Shown here: positions 19,182 through 29,994 of the stretch, piece after piece
How positions within the stretch are numbered: position 1 is the stretch's first letter
Layout: each line of letters begins with the position of its first letter
DNA from: Coemansia sp. RSA 922
Lineage: Eukaryota; Kickxellomycota; Kickxellomycetes; Kickxellales; Kickxellaceae
Direction of reading: 5' to 3'
NCBI GenBank assembly: GCA_027577415.1
Contig: JANBQS010000089.1
Location: 1 to 38,271 of the forward strand
Length of the DNA: 38,271 bases
Program-made: the position numbers and the translations under genes
The notes under the pieces: generated by a model
The model's database searches: none
What the model saw: only the letters and a program-made list of their open reading frames with translations
Told to the model about the DNA's origin: nothing

Positions 19182-20074
19182 GTCCCGGTTGTCCTTGTGG
19201 CGCTTAATATCTGCCAGCCATGCCTGAACTGGGCACATGGGGGCGGTGGTCAGCAATCACTCAGGTCATAGATATTGCTTTTATACCGATCTTTTCTACC
19301 TTAATCGCTTTGCTCTGCGCAGCCTAGCTACGTGTGTGGAGAGAGTCTGAGGGGCTGTTGTGTGCCCATTTAATTCAAAAACAAACTACATTTATTATCC
19401 ATCCTTTACTTTTCTTTCTGGGTGGCTAGAGGCAGCCTCTAGCGACTCCTCCAGGCGAGCACAATTGCATTTCAGCTGTTGCCTCGAGACCTTTCTATCC
19501 GCCTGTGCCTGTGCAGAAAGGCATATGCAATTGTGCGTGCATCTTTTCCGACCCCTGCACAAAGCGTTTGTTTCAATAGGCGGCGGAATGGTGGCGGCTT
19601 GCCCCCTGCCAGAACCCGAAACCGAATATGACCTGCATGCTGGGCATCACAAAAAAGAGTCACGTCGCCTGTACATAGTGCATGCCTTGCAAGTGGAGTG
19701 CCCGTCAAGTGAGCCATCATCTTGCGCTGGGTTCGGCCGTTGCTGCGGCACCTGTCATATGTCCCTCCAATCTATATTTCTGGCTCTCATACGCTAAAGA
19801 AGAACAATGCGCGACATTTGTCTGAGAGGGGTTGCTGCGGCCCGTGTTGCTCTGGCCTCTCCTCCAATGAGATGTCGATTCACAAGTAGTCAAGCTGTCC
19901 ACCCGAGTTCCGCAGCGGGCAGCTTAAATATAAGAGGCCCGGCTATCAGGAGCGCTTGCAGCGCTCTAGATTTGAAAGTTTTTTTTATCTCTACTCCTCT
20001 TTCGCAAGCTTGATTTTATTTTTCATCTTTTTTATCTGTACCAAACATCTAATATTTCAGCCAACTACCTCGCC
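19182..20074. promoter_or_regulatory. 893-bp intergenic region, promoter of MATE 1
   Basis: Open frames here (for example 19360-19797 plus) are rich in cysteine and serine and show no domain, so I do not call a gene. Near the right end there is a CCAAT at about 19864, TATAAG at 19929-19934 and a possible leader hairpin GAGCGC-TTGCA-GCGCTC at 19950-19966, then a T-rich leader to the ATG at 20075. Confidence 0.5.
19929..19934 (+). promoter_or_regulatory. TATA box of MATE 1
   Basis: TATAAG within AAATATAAGAGG lies 146 bp upstream of the MATE 1 start codon and is the only good TATA match in the region. Confidence 0.5.
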
Positions 20075-21640
20075 ATGACAATAGAGGACGCGCTTGGCGA
20101 TATTGAAGCCAACGTCGCTCGTGCCAGCTCCGGTGAAACGACACCTCTACTTAGCGCCTCGCCCTCCGCAACTAGCTTGGAGATTGCCAAGCACGACACC
20201 AATGAGCCCTACCTTGTAGCGGCCAGGCGGGAAGTGCGCTGGATGGCGTCTTCGTCGTCACTGACCATCCTGACGCTGATGCTCCAGTCGTCCTTCTTCG
20301 TCGTAAATGTCATGGCAGTCAGTCACCTGGGAGCCAAGGAGCTTGCGGCCATGTCTCTCTCTGTGACTTGCATGGGAATCATTGCTCTTGCCCCGGCATT
20401 CGGGCTACTTTCAGCCATGGACACCTTCTGCAGCACGGCATTCACTGCGTCTCGCGATAAGACGCTGGTCGGGTTCCACTTTCAGCGCGGCTTGATCGCC
20501 GTCTTTTCGCACATACTGCTTGCGGCGCCGATTCTATGGAACGCGGAGAGGATCTTGCTGGCGATACGGCAAGACCCTGAAATCGCAGCGCTCGGCGGCA
20601 AGTATCTACGGATCCAAATACTGGGCATGCTGCCATGGTCAGTGTTTGAAGTCACAAAGCGCTATCTGCAAGCGCAAGGCATCATGCGTGCTGGTACGAT
20701 CGTCGTCTCGGTAATCGCACCGATTCACTGGTTTAACAATTACTTTTTGGTGCGCTCGCCGACTTACGGACTTGGATTCATTGGCGCACCTATTGTCAAC
20801 GTCTTCTCCAACTGCCTGATGTGCGCTGGAATAGTCATCTACGCTCGCAACAGCCGCGCCGCCGAGACGTGGGGCGGATGGAAGCTGAGCGCCTTTCACA
20901 ACATGTCCCAGTACTACCGCTTGGCCATTCCTGCCGTCATCACAGTTTGCGCCGAGTGGGTTGGCTTTGAGCTGCTAACGATTGGTACGTCATACTTTGG
21001 CGCCAACCAGCTGGCCGGTCAAGCGATCATGCTCAACACGGTTATCATTATCTTCCAGTTCAGCAACGGCCTTGGTTTTGGCACGAGTCCACGCATTGGT
21101 AACTTGATTGGAGCGGCAAAGCCACGCCAAGCGCGAATTGCAGCTGACATGTCCTTGGTGGCTTCGACATTTATTGGTATCCTGGGCACTTTGTTCATGA
21201 TGTTCCTAGGCGGCTGGTGGACGTCAGTTTATACCTCCGACCCAGTTGTAGCCAGAGAGACAGCCAAGCTAATGCCTGTAGCATCGGTGTTTATCATCGG
21301 CGACGGTCTCAATGCAGTACTGGGTGCTATTTTGCGCGGACTCGGCCGGCAGCAGGTCAGCGCCAACATTTACGTATTCGGCTTCTACGTCTGCGCGATA
21401 CCCATTGCTGCCTACCTGGGCTATGGCTTGCATATGCAAGCTGTGGGCCTGTGGTGGGGCATTTGCATTGGCGTCATGATCTCGAGTATCATGCAAATGA
21501 TCTACATTTACAGATGGGTAGACTGGAAGGACGAAGTACGGCTGTGTCTATTGCGCCTCAAGAGAAGCAATGGCACTAGCGACAGCACTACGGATACAGT
21601 CTCCGGTTCTGAAGTAGAAACTACCAGTGTTCAACATTAG
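20075..21640 (+). CDS. MATE-family multidrug/metabolite transporter 1
   Basis: The 521-residue protein has about twelve hydrophobic segments and MATE landmarks. SAMDTFCSTAFTAS occurs after the second segment, where most eukaryotic members have LDTLCGQAYGA. VTKRYLQAQGIMRAG marks the first-half loop, SPRIGNLIGAAKPRQAR the second-half equivalent of RVSNELGAG, and GAILRGLGRQ the late loop. The soluble N terminus of about 48 residues carries ETTPLL at 21-26, an acidic dileucine sorting signal. MATE proteins exchange organic cations or other metabolites for protons or sodium. The C-terminal tail (KDEVRLCLLRLKRSNG) is shared with MATE 2, its closest relative here. Substrate and membrane are unknown; the sorting signal suggests the vacuole. 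The gene is intronless. Confidence 0.92.
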   Translation: MTIEDALGDIEANVARASSGETTPLLSASPSATSLEIAKHDTNEPYLVAARREVRWMASSSSLTILTLMLQSSFFVVNVMAVSHLGAKELAAMSLSVTCMGIIALAPAFGLLSAMDTFCSTAFTASRDKTLVGFHFQRGLIAVFSHILLAAPILWNAERILLAIRQDPEIAALGGKYLRIQILGMLPWSVFEVTKRYLQAQGIMRAGTIVVSVIAPIHWFNNYFLVRSPTYGLGFIGAPIVNVFSNCLMCAGIVIYARNSRAAETWGGWKLSAFHNMSQYYRLAIPAVITVCAEWVGFELLTIGTSYFGANQLAGQAIMLNTVIIIFQFSNGLGFGTSPRIGNLIGAAKPRQARIAADMSLVASTFIGILGTLFMMFLGGWWTSVYTSDPVVARETAKLMPVASVFIIGDGLNAVLGAILRGLGRQQVSANIYVFGFYVCAIPIAAYLGYGLHMQAVGLWWGICIGVMISSIMQMIYIYRWVDWKDEVRLCLLRLKRSNGTSDSTTDTVSGSEVETTSVQH

Positions 21641-22145
21641 CTCCAATGTTCGTGACAGCCTATGGCAAGACACATTTTGCTACCTTTAGGCCTTTCTTTT
21701 TAGCTTCTTTTGTCTTCTTTGTCTAACAGATGCTGAAAGCAAGTAAATGCACCGACATACACACGGTGATTTGCTGAGAAAGGCTTGCGCTATACTCAAA
21801 AGCATCCTTTGCCGCTTTCTTTCGCTTTGGGTTCTCTTTGGTCATAGAAGAGTGCTTATCCCGTTGGTTCACCCTTTCAAAAAGAGACTATGCTGTCTTA
21901 CTAGAATGCCTACACTGCGGATAAGGGCGTGCTTTTGTATGTGTCATTTTGGCACAGCGTTTTTTTTTCTTTTCTTGGCTCACTGGCGAAGGCTTTAAAA
22001 GCAACCGAGGGACGATGCTGACGGCCTTCAACTTGCTTGTCATCTATTCGATCCATTTTTCTGAAATATCTACTTTCTGCATATTGCGCTATACACCATT
22101 TGTCATTATTATTATTATTTAGTTCAAGCTTCTCAACTCTATCCA
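21641..22145. promoter_or_regulatory. intergenic region between MATE 1 and the insulysin gene
   Basis: These 505 bp contain no recognisable gene. A short ATT microsatellite (about 22106-22122) and several T-runs lie in the likely leader of the insulysin gene. Confidence 0.4.
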
Positions 22146-25100
22146 ATGGAATCTTTCAACAACTGCAAGCCCGCCGACTGGGAAACCAACTTTGAATCCA
22201 AGCTAACTGTCGAGTCGTCATTGCCGTACAAAGAGTACGCTGGTCTCATCGAAAAGTCGGGTAACGACCAGCGCCAGTACAGGCTTGTTCGCCTGCCAAA
22301 TAACCTCACTGCGCTTTGTGTCCAAGATGCAGAGGCCAAGGAGGCCGGTGCCTCGCTCAGTGTTAATGTTGGCTCGGGTGCTAACCCTGTAGAACTCCAA
22401 GGTCTGGCACATTTCCTTGAGCACATGTTGTTTCTGGTAAGTACTGCCTATTAACCGTGCTGTACTCATAACAAAATGCACAATGTACTAACCGAATTTT
22501 GTCATTAATAATTAAATAATGTGTAGGGTACTGAAAAGTATCCCAAGGAGGGAGAGTTTGATGCGTACCTTTCCAGCCACTCGGGCTCAAACAATGCCTA
22601 CACGTCCTTTATCGAAACCAACTATTATTTCCATGTTTTCAATGATGCTTTGGAAGGCGCACTTGACCGGTTTGCGCAGTTCTTTATTGCACCGCTGTTT
22701 AATTCTGACTGCGTTAACCGCGAACTAAAGGCGGTGGACTCGGAGTACAAGGGAAATTTGCAATCTGACTCTTGGCGCACTTTTCAACTTGTTGGAAGAA
22801 CTTCTAGTTCCACTCATCCGTATTCCTGGTTCCCCATAGGCAACACGGAGACGTTGAAGGGCACTGCTGAGGAACTGGGTTTGGACTTGCGCGAGGAGCT
22901 GATAAAGTTCTACCACAAGTACTATTCAGCAGACATTATGCGTTTAGTGGTGGTTGGCAACCACAGCTTGGATTTGCTATCAGAGTGGGTGACATCAAAG
23001 TTCTCAGGCATTAAAAGCAAGGGAAATACTAAGCCAAGTATTGATGGTCATCCCATTGGCAAAGCTGAGCTAGGAAAGCTCATTCACTACAAGACCGTTT
23101 GCGACAAGTATGAGCTCTCGTTGCAGTTTGCTCTTCCCGAGCTCAAGTCGACATATGGAGAAATGCCCTTTTCTTACATCAACGCTCTACTTGATCACAC
23201 CGAACCAGGATCGATCTACTCGGTGTTGCGCAAGAATGGTTGGGCCACTGCTATTTCCGCTGGCTCTAGTGGCATATATTATGATGGCTTCGGCACCTAC
23301 ACTATCGATATTACTGCCACACCCGAAGGACTGGAGAACTACGAGGCCATTGTAAGTATCATATTTGGATACATAAATATGCTAGTCGAGGGTGGCCCTC
23401 AAGCGTGGTACTACCAAGAGCTATTGCTTATTAGCAAAGCCAAGTTTGATTTCAAGGATAAAGAGGATGCAGAGACCTACGCTCGTACTCTTTCCAAGTG
23501 TGGACACAATCAGTACGTTCCACCGCACCAAGTACTATCGCACATCTCTCTGTCTAGCGTGTATGATGCTGACCTCATTTCAAAGTGCATTAGCTACCTT
23601 AACCCTGGTAACTACCGCTTGTTCATTGGCGCGCAGGAGCACAAAGTAGTAGAATGCAAGCTTGAGGAAAAGCACTTTGGTATTCTCCACCATATTGCCA
23701 ACCTGCCCTCACATATGACTTCTGATGTAAAGTGTAGCCCAAGTGTTGCCAAGTTGCTACACTTGCCTGGCCGCAATGAATTTTTGCCGGAAAATCTGTC
23801 GGTTACCAAGCCGGTCACTCCTGTGGATACACCAGCATTGGAGCCAGTTCTTCTCAGGAAGAACGACAAGTTTGAAGTTTGGTTCAAGCAAGACGACCAG
23901 TTCTTTACACCTCATGGGCATATTGGACTAACCATCAGCTCTGAGTATGTGGGCAATTCTCCAGTCAATCACCTGCTGTCAACCCTACTTTGCGAGCTTG
24001 TATCCGCAGAACTACAGGAGCAGTCATACAGTGCATCTACGGCCAACAGCAACTTCACCATTACGCATGGAATGGGCTCGATCGATGTCGGTGTATCAGG
24101 CTTTAGCAGTGGGCTGCCTCTTTTGCTAAAGACAGTGCTGCAAAGGCTAAAGACCTTTAAGGTTAACGCACAGCAGTTCTCCATTTATTTGGCGGAGGTT
24201 GAGCGGAAGCTGCAAAGCAAGAGACATGATAACCCTATGCAATGCCTTTACAAGCAACTAGACGCTGTCAATATGGTGCCGGCATTTGACCAAGATATGC
24301 TGGAGGAAGCACTAAAAAATGTCACTTTAGACGGGCTTCAGGCTTATATTGAATTGCTATTTAGCAAATCCTATGTAAAGATGCTAGTGTCTGGAAACTA
24401 CACCCAGGAAGTGGCACTCGATGCCAGCAACCAGGTACTTGACATTTTGCAGTTCCAACCTGTCCCCAGATTCCTGGTTAATACTCACCGCACGCTCGAC
24501 ATCGAGTCTGGCTACTATATTCAGAACGTGCCAATTAGCGACCAGAAGTGTTTGAACAGTGCTGTGGTATGTGTGTTCTATTGTGGATCTGTAGATGATA
24601 CTCGAGATGCTGTTACTCTCCGAGTAATGAAATACTTGGTCCACAACGCGTGCTTTGCACAGTTGAGGACATCTGAGCAGCTAGGTTACAGAGTTGGAGC
24701 AGGGTTGGATTACAACAACAGTGGAAAGGAAATGCTCATGGTTGTCTTGGAAGGTGAGAGCAATCCAGTCTATACAACTCAGCGCATTAACGAGTTTATT
24801 CGCCAATATCGGCAGAAGCTGCAGGAGCTAACTGTAGAGGAGTTTGAGTCGTCAGTTCGGTCGCTAATCAGCCTGAAACAAGAGAAACTAAAGTCGATTG
24901 ACGACGAGTTTAGCCGGCTGTGGACCCACATCAAGTCGGACAAGTACAAGTTTGACTCGTTGAATAAAGACGTCGAGCACCTCAAACTGCTGAGCAAGGA
25001 CGACTTGCTAGCATTCTGGGACAAATATGTAAACGAGGACACGGCGATAGGCTACACCCGACTTGACTTGCAAATGTGGTCAGCCAAGATCTGGCAGCCA

Positions 25101-25634
25101 ACAGCAGAAGAGTTTGAAATGTACCCAAGTACTGTGCTTGCTCTGTACGGATGCCTGCACTCTGATGGTCACACGGGTCTGAGCATTGCGGATGTCCAGT
25201 CCTTTGTATCCTCGGCGGATGCATCAAGCAGCATTGAGCCGCTGCTTGCCGAACTAAGCGAGCTTTACCTGACCAAGCAAGCACCATTGGTGTCAAGTGA
25301 AGCGACTGAAATATTAGATACCATTGATGCTGAGGTGGAAGCCCCTGGAATCGTCTTTGAGAGTTCGTCAAAGATTGCAACTGCCTTGCAAATGGCAATT
25401 AGCAGCGTCAATGAGACACCTAAATTTTCGACTCTCAGCAAGACAAACTTTGCCAACATTGACATGAAGCAATCGCCAGAGGGTATTTGGCTTATTAACG
25501 ACTACACGCAGTTCAAGAGCACGCAGGCGCTCAATGGCCTGCAAATTCCCTCGCGCAAGATTGTTCCAGTAATTGCAGAGCCTGTTCTGACTGAGGTTTC
25601 TCAACCCTCTGTCACTACGAACAACACGCCTTAG
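22146..25634 (+). CDS. insulysin-type M16 metallopeptidase (insulin-degrading enzyme, Ste23-like)
   Basis: Exons 22146-22436 and 22527-25634 join over a 90-bp intron (GTAAGT...GTAG, phase 0) to encode 1132 residues. The zinc site is HFLEH at 89-93 with the distal ligand E170 in ELKAVDSEYKG, 77 residues after H93, the same spacing as in human IDE. The intron falls four residues after the zinc motif. The non-catalytic half contains RTSEQLGYRVGAGLD, matching the conserved late strand of IDE. At about 1130 residues it is slightly longer than yeast Ste23, with an extra C-terminal tail. The enzyme would degrade small peptides in a closed chamber; yeast Ste23 also helps mature a-factor. It has no visible signal peptide, so a cytosolic site is likely. 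It lies between two MATE genes without an evident functional link. Confidence 0.93.
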
Positions 25635-26179
25635 CCAAGCACCTGCAAATCAGCTGATGCACCAAGGTCCTTTAACAATGCGTATGGCATGCTAGCTGGT
25701 CGCCTCGGTCTGTGGAGGCAAGCGTGGAAGAAACACAACCAGCCAGCCGCCACTAGCAGCTCAAAGTAGTAGACATTTGCTTTTGGTTTATTTTTGAATA
25801 TATCTTTGTTTGCTCCAATTTTTCCGCTGGGCAGCACTTTCAGCTGTTGATACTCTCAACGTGTTTCTGTATAATAATTAGAAGCAATAAGTATTCCGTT
25901 TCTTTTTCTGTTCGTATACTTGGCCTGTCATCTGCGGGTAGTATACAGACAACGATATCAATGCATGTCACACACAAGGCGTCTGCGCAAATGATGAGGA
26001 TCTGCTCTTCCGCAGTTCCACTGCTGCGCAAAATCCGGATTTGCAGTAAGCGGATTCGCTAAAAAGAAAACTAGTGGGAAGTTGCAGACTCTCCCCTTTC
26101 ACTCTCTCTCTCCTTATCTTCTCACCCTCGATTTATTTGTAACTATTCTCTCGGACCTTTTTTTTACCAGCTTGCGACA
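25635..26179. promoter_or_regulatory. intergenic region between insulysin and the CLPTM1-family gene
   Basis: No gene is seen in 545 bp. The right end has a CT-rich stretch (about 26090-26170: CTCTCTCTCTC and TTTTTTT) just before the ATG, typical of a fungal core promoter or leader. Confidence 0.45.
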
Positions 26180-28030
26180 ATGGCGAGGTTTAGTTGTTGC
26201 GGTTTGGTACGCAGGTCAATCAGCTTGATGTCCTTGCTAGCCATGTTGCTTATTCTCGCCGTGCCATTAGCGCTCCTAGTTATTTTACTCATGCTCACCT
26301 TTAAGACGCCAACAATCGCGCCAGCCAAAGCTTATGCTCCTGGCGAATTCTACGAGCCGACGTATTCTCTTGCGTGGCAGGAGCCATTTGCCTACGAAGC
26401 TAAGGTGTACGCCGCGCTGGGTTCAAGCGATCTTAACGATGCATCATTTTTCGAGACCGCTCAGCTACTCTGGCACATTGAACCGCAGCAGCTTACCAAC
26501 AGGTACCCGAGTTTTCGCCGCAAAGTCAACGTCCACATTCCCAGCCAGCTCCGGTCTAGTCCTAGCGCAGATCACGCTCTCTACGCATACATGTTCGTCC
26601 AAAAGGCTGGCCGGTTCACCCCGCATCCTGACTTTACCGATCCCTACCTAGTCTCTAAAAAGCTTTTGCTAGTGCGTTGGAGTAACAGCACTTCCACGTT
26701 GGTAGATACAATGTCGTCCGCGGCGCCTAGAGAAGAGAGTGCACCGAAGCTACTGGGCGTGAGTAGCGCCGCTTGGGCTATCGTTCTTGAAAATCACTCG
26801 TATACCTGGCGCAATATCCCGTCTTACCTGAAAGTCGCACATGGATACTCGAGTACCGGAATCTATAGCCCGCCGCTTTTGGCCAACACGTTTACCAAGG
26901 GACAGCCTGAAGAGAAGCCCCTTACTGCATTAAAAGACAAGCAGCTGGTAGCCGACGTTTATCAACAGACTATCGATGTGGAGCTTGAGCTTTCGGGAAT
27001 CAGACAAGGCTGGGTATCGCTAAAGAAAGTAATTACAGCTTTAGGTGAGCTCAAAAAGCCTATCGTCGTTGTAACAACTGTTCCGGACCCTTTGAACCCC
27101 GGGCAAAGCATGGCACACTCGTATACGGATTGGGTAAAAGACGATGACTTGGGTGCATTTGACACGATACATCGTCTCAGCATGCCATCGCTAATATACT
27201 TGGCAATGTGTTTCACCCTAATTTTCGCGACGATGCCCGCTTTTATTCGACTTGTGACCCGTCTGTGGTCGACACCCATCTCTCGCTGGATAGGTACATC
27301 TCGGGCTACGGTCGCCATTCTCCTGATTGGAAGTGCTATGAACACTATGGGATTGGTTGCGAAAAACAAGACTATTTGGTCCATGTTTCAGCCACAGCTG
27401 ATAGCGATGGCTTTAGCAGTGGCAAAATTGGACGATATGACGTTTGCTCCTTGGGTAGCCTTGTCGCGGCTGTGTTGCAAGATATTCCGACGCAAGCCAT
27501 TGCCGGATATCGCCAGGTCTTCTTCCGCGCAACAACTGTCGCTCATCGCCGAGAACAAGGACGAATTCGATTCGACGTCTGTTAATGCAGTGTCTAACCC
27601 CTACTTTAGACGACCCGAGCCCGTCATTTCCATTCGCCGCGAGGTTGACGATATTGCCATGCGCTGGGTGCACTTGCTGACGCTTCCGGTAATCGCTGCG
27701 GTGGCTCTCTGCATGCTTGTCGACCAAAAAGGCAAGTTCTGGACATGGGAATTTATCGAGGGGGTTTTAGCTTGGAACTCGTGCATCTTCCTCTGTATTG
27801 CGTGGTTACCCCAGATCATCGTTAACTACAAGACCAAATCGGGGTCGCTTACGCCAGTGACGTTCAACATTATTGATCTGTCCTCTTCAGTTCTGGCATT
27901 TATTTCCAACTACCTGGTGGGCAGTGACATGCTGGGGAGTATAACGATATACTCTTTCCCTAATGAGCTATGCAATGCCATTATTATTTTGCAGCGGATC
28001 GTCTACTACAGGAGGACTAAGCAAGATTAA
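26180..28030 (+). CDS. CLPTM1/CLPTM1L-family multi-pass membrane protein
   Basis: The protein has 616 residues. Segment 17-41 is a long N-terminal membrane anchor, followed by a soluble, probably lumenal, domain of about 300 residues that contains N-glycosylation sequons such as NST and NHS. A block of membrane segments begins at about 335. Late landmarks are DDIAMRWVHLLTLPVIAA, KGKFWTWEF and LPQIIVNYKTKSGSLTP. These correspond to DDMAFRYL, KGWYSW and PQLFINYKLKS in CLPTM1, and the last resembles a PQ-loop. CLPTM1 proteins are ER/Golgi membrane proteins; CLPTM1 retains receptors and CLPTM1L is a glucosaminylphospholipid scramblase in animals. The animal N-terminal domain is only weakly matched, so a divergent subfamily is possible. 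The gene is intronless and has no obvious link to the MATE genes beside it. Confidence 0.68.
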   Translation: MARFSCCGLVRRSISLMSLLAMLLILAVPLALLVILLMLTFKTPTIAPAKAYAPGEFYEPTYSLAWQEPFAYEAKVYAALGSSDLNDASFFETAQLLWHIEPQQLTNRYPSFRRKVNVHIPSQLRSSPSADHALYAYMFVQKAGRFTPHPDFTDPYLVSKKLLLVRWSNSTSTLVDTMSSAAPREESAPKLLGVSSAAWAIVLENHSYTWRNIPSYLKVAHGYSSTGIYSPPLLANTFTKGQPEEKPLTALKDKQLVADVYQQTIDVELELSGIRQGWVSLKKVITALGELKKPIVVVTTVPDPLNPGQSMAHSYTDWVKDDDLGAFDTIHRLSMPSLIYLAMCFTLIFATMPAFIRLVTRLWSTPISRWIGTSRATVAILLIGSAMNTMGLVAKNKTIWSMFQPQLIAMALAVAKLDDMTFAPWVALSRLCCKIFRRKPLPDIARSSSAQQLSLIAENKDEFDSTSVNAVSNPYFRRPEPVISIRREVDDIAMRWVHLLTLPVIAAVALCMLVDQKGKFWTWEFIEGVLAWNSCIFLCIAWLPQIIVNYKTKSGSLTPVTFNIIDLSSSVLAFISNYLVGSDMLGSITIYSFPNELCNAIIILQRIVYYRRTKQD

Positions 28031-28479
28031 AACATGTCTGCATTTCCATATATTTTAGCAGCGTGTAAATCTAAAAAATATTGCAGAGATTATAAATATA
28101 GTACGTGGTTTTCCTGGCACGGTCCACTGGCACGGTCCACTACCCGAGTAACAGTGTCCTGAATAGAAATAGTAGTGTAGAGAGATCTACTCAGAAATGG
28201 TTTTTGTTTACCTGTGCACATGGGCTATTTTGCTTTGACGATCCAAACCGGGTCAATTTTGCTAAACAAGCTCCGCAATGGTGCAGATAGATTGGCGTAT
28301 CCACGTAGACATTGCTCCCCAAATATTTCTACGATAAGAGGTTGGATGATTTGGCATCCAGATACTTTAAAAGTGCAGAGACGCCGCCAGTTGACAGAAT
28401 TCCTTGTGTGTACATGACTTTTTTTTTTAAACATTCTATTACCTGCTGTATATAGTAGGACCAGCTCACAGCTTTGACA
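28031..28479. promoter_or_regulatory. intergenic region upstream of MATE 2
   Basis: No gene is seen. The region contains TATAAATA at 28091-28098, an exact tandem duplication of 13 bp at 28114-28139, a T-run at about 28420, and TATATAG at 28449-28455 only 30 bp before the MATE 2 ATG. Confidence 0.45.
28114..28139. repeat. 13-bp direct tandem repeat, two exact copies
   Basis: CTGGCACGGTCCA occurs at 28114-28126 and again at 28127-28139 without a spacer. It lies 340 bp upstream of MATE 2 and 84 bp after the CLPTM1-family stop. It may be replication slippage or a duplicated protein site. Confidence 0.85.
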
Positions 28480-29994
28480 ATGACACCAAGCGACGCGAAC
28501 CAGGATATCGAGTCAGGCGTTGTTGTGACTAGCAGCACAGAGTCAACACCGCTGCTCAGCGTCTCGCCATCCGCGACCAGCCTGGATATCGTCAAGCACG
28601 ACTCCAAGGAGCCCTACCTTGTAGCGGCCAAAAGGGAGCTCAAGTGGATGGCATCGTCTGCGTCGGTTACGATTATGACGCTGATGATTCAAACGTCAAT
28701 AATGTTTGTCAATGTGATGTCCGTCAGCAACATAGGCACCACAGAAGTAGCAGCAATGTCGCTCTCCGTGACTTGTATGATGGTGTTCGCTACAGCGCCC
28801 GTGGCTGGGTTGGCATCGGCCATGGACACTTTTTGCTCTACGGCGTATACTGCGTCTCGCGATAAAAAGCTGGTCGGATTCCACTTGCAGCGCGGCATTA
28901 TCGCAGTTGTCACTCATTTGCTGATTATCGCGCCGATGCTGTGGAACGCAGAGAGGATCTTGCTTTTTCTGAAACAGGACCCGGATGTAGCCCGGCTTAG
29001 TGGCACGTATATGCGAGTACAGATACCTGGAATCCTGCCTTCGTCGATTTTCGAGGTGGTGCGGCGGTATCTGCAGGCACAAGGCATTATGCGCGCTGGC
29101 ATGATTATTGCCTGCGTGGTAACGCCTATCCACTGGTTCAACAATTTCTTTCTGGTGCGCTCGCCGACATACGGCGTAGGGTTTATAGGTGCGCCTATTG
29201 TCAACGACATTTCGAGTACGCTTCTATGTGCGGGAATTTCTTTTTATACCTACAACAGCCGCGCAATGGAGACATGGGGTGGATGGACGCTGAGCGCCTT
29301 CCACAACATGTCGGCGTACTACAAGCTGGCGATTCCATCGATCGTCACTACGTGCTCTGAATTGGTGGTGTTTGAGCTGTTGATTATCGGCGTGTCGTAC
29401 TTTGGCACAGATCAGATGGCTGGGCAGGCAATTATGCTCAACTCGGTTCTCATTATCACGCGGCTCAGCATTGGACTTGGGTTTGCGACCAGTCCACGCA
29501 TTGGCAATCTGATCGGAGCCTCGAAGCCCCGGCAAGCGCGCATCGCAATGCACCTGGCTTTGATAGCATCTGCCATCATCGGAATGCTGGGCACCTTGTT
29601 CTTGGTGGTCTTTGGCGACTGGTGGACATCTGTGTATACTTCGAATCCCAACGTAGCCCGGGAGACAGCCAGACTGATCCCCGTAGCGTCTATGTTTATT
29701 GTCAGCGATGGTCTCAACGCCGTACTGGGAGCTATTTTGCGTGGGCTAGGGCGGCAGAGGATTAGCATGAACATTTTCATATTTGGATTTTATGTCTGCG
29801 CGGTTCCATTGGGCTGGTATCTTGGCTATAACTGCGGATTGGAGGTCGTGGGCTTGTGGTGGGGTCTGTGTATTGGTGTTACGACATCGTGTCTATTACA
29901 CATTGTATATCTGTTCAAGGTGCTCGACTGGAACGACGAAGTTAGGCTGTGCCTATTGCGTCTCAAGCAGAATAGCAGCCCCGACAGTGATTAG
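28480..29994 (+). CDS. MATE-family transporter 2
   Basis: The 504-residue protein closely resembles MATE 1 along its whole length. Shared blocks include STPLLSVSPSATSLDIVKHD, SAMDTFCSTAYTAS, RRYLQAQGIMRAG, SPRIGNLIGASKPRQAR and DEVRLCLLRLK. About twelve membrane segments are visible. ATG 28480 is used because it places the dileucine motif ESTPLL at residues 21-26, as in MATE 1, 4 and 5. MATE 1 and 2 are separated by the insulysin and CLPTM1-family genes, so the duplication was either followed by insertion or spanned these genes with later loss. Transport of organic cations or metabolites is a family inference. It is intronless. Confidence 0.91.
   Translation: MTPSDANQDIESGVVVTSSTESTPLLSVSPSATSLDIVKHDSKEPYLVAAKRELKWMASSASVTIMTLMIQTSIMFVNVMSVSNIGTTEVAAMSLSVTCMMVFATAPVAGLASAMDTFCSTAYTASRDKKLVGFHLQRGIIAVVTHLLIIAPMLWNAERILLFLKQDPDVARLSGTYMRVQIPGILPSSIFEVVRRYLQAQGIMRAGMIIACVVTPIHWFNNFFLVRSPTYGVGFIGAPIVNDISSTLLCAGISFYTYNSRAMETWGGWTLSAFHNMSAYYKLAIPSIVTTCSELVVFELLIIGVSYFGTDQMAGQAIMLNSVLIITRLSIGLGFATSPRIGNLIGASKPRQARIAMHLALIASAIIGMLGTLFLVVFGDWWTSVYTSNPNVARETARLIPVASMFIVSDGLNAVLGAILRGLGRQRISMNIFIFGFYVCAVPLGWYLGYNCGLEVVGLWWGLCIGVTTSCLLHIVYLFKVLDWNDEVRLCLLRLKQNSSPDSD

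Noticed and set aside
19360..19797. 145-codon frame upstream of MATE 1
   Set aside because: Cysteine/serine-rich composition with no domain; lies in a promoter-like region and is crossed by equally good frames on the other strand.
22437..22526. Possible frameshift separating the zinc motif from the rest of the insulysin gene
   Set aside because: The gap is a normal 90-bp intron with GTAAGT and GTAG ends; splicing restores the conserved order and exact ligand spacing.
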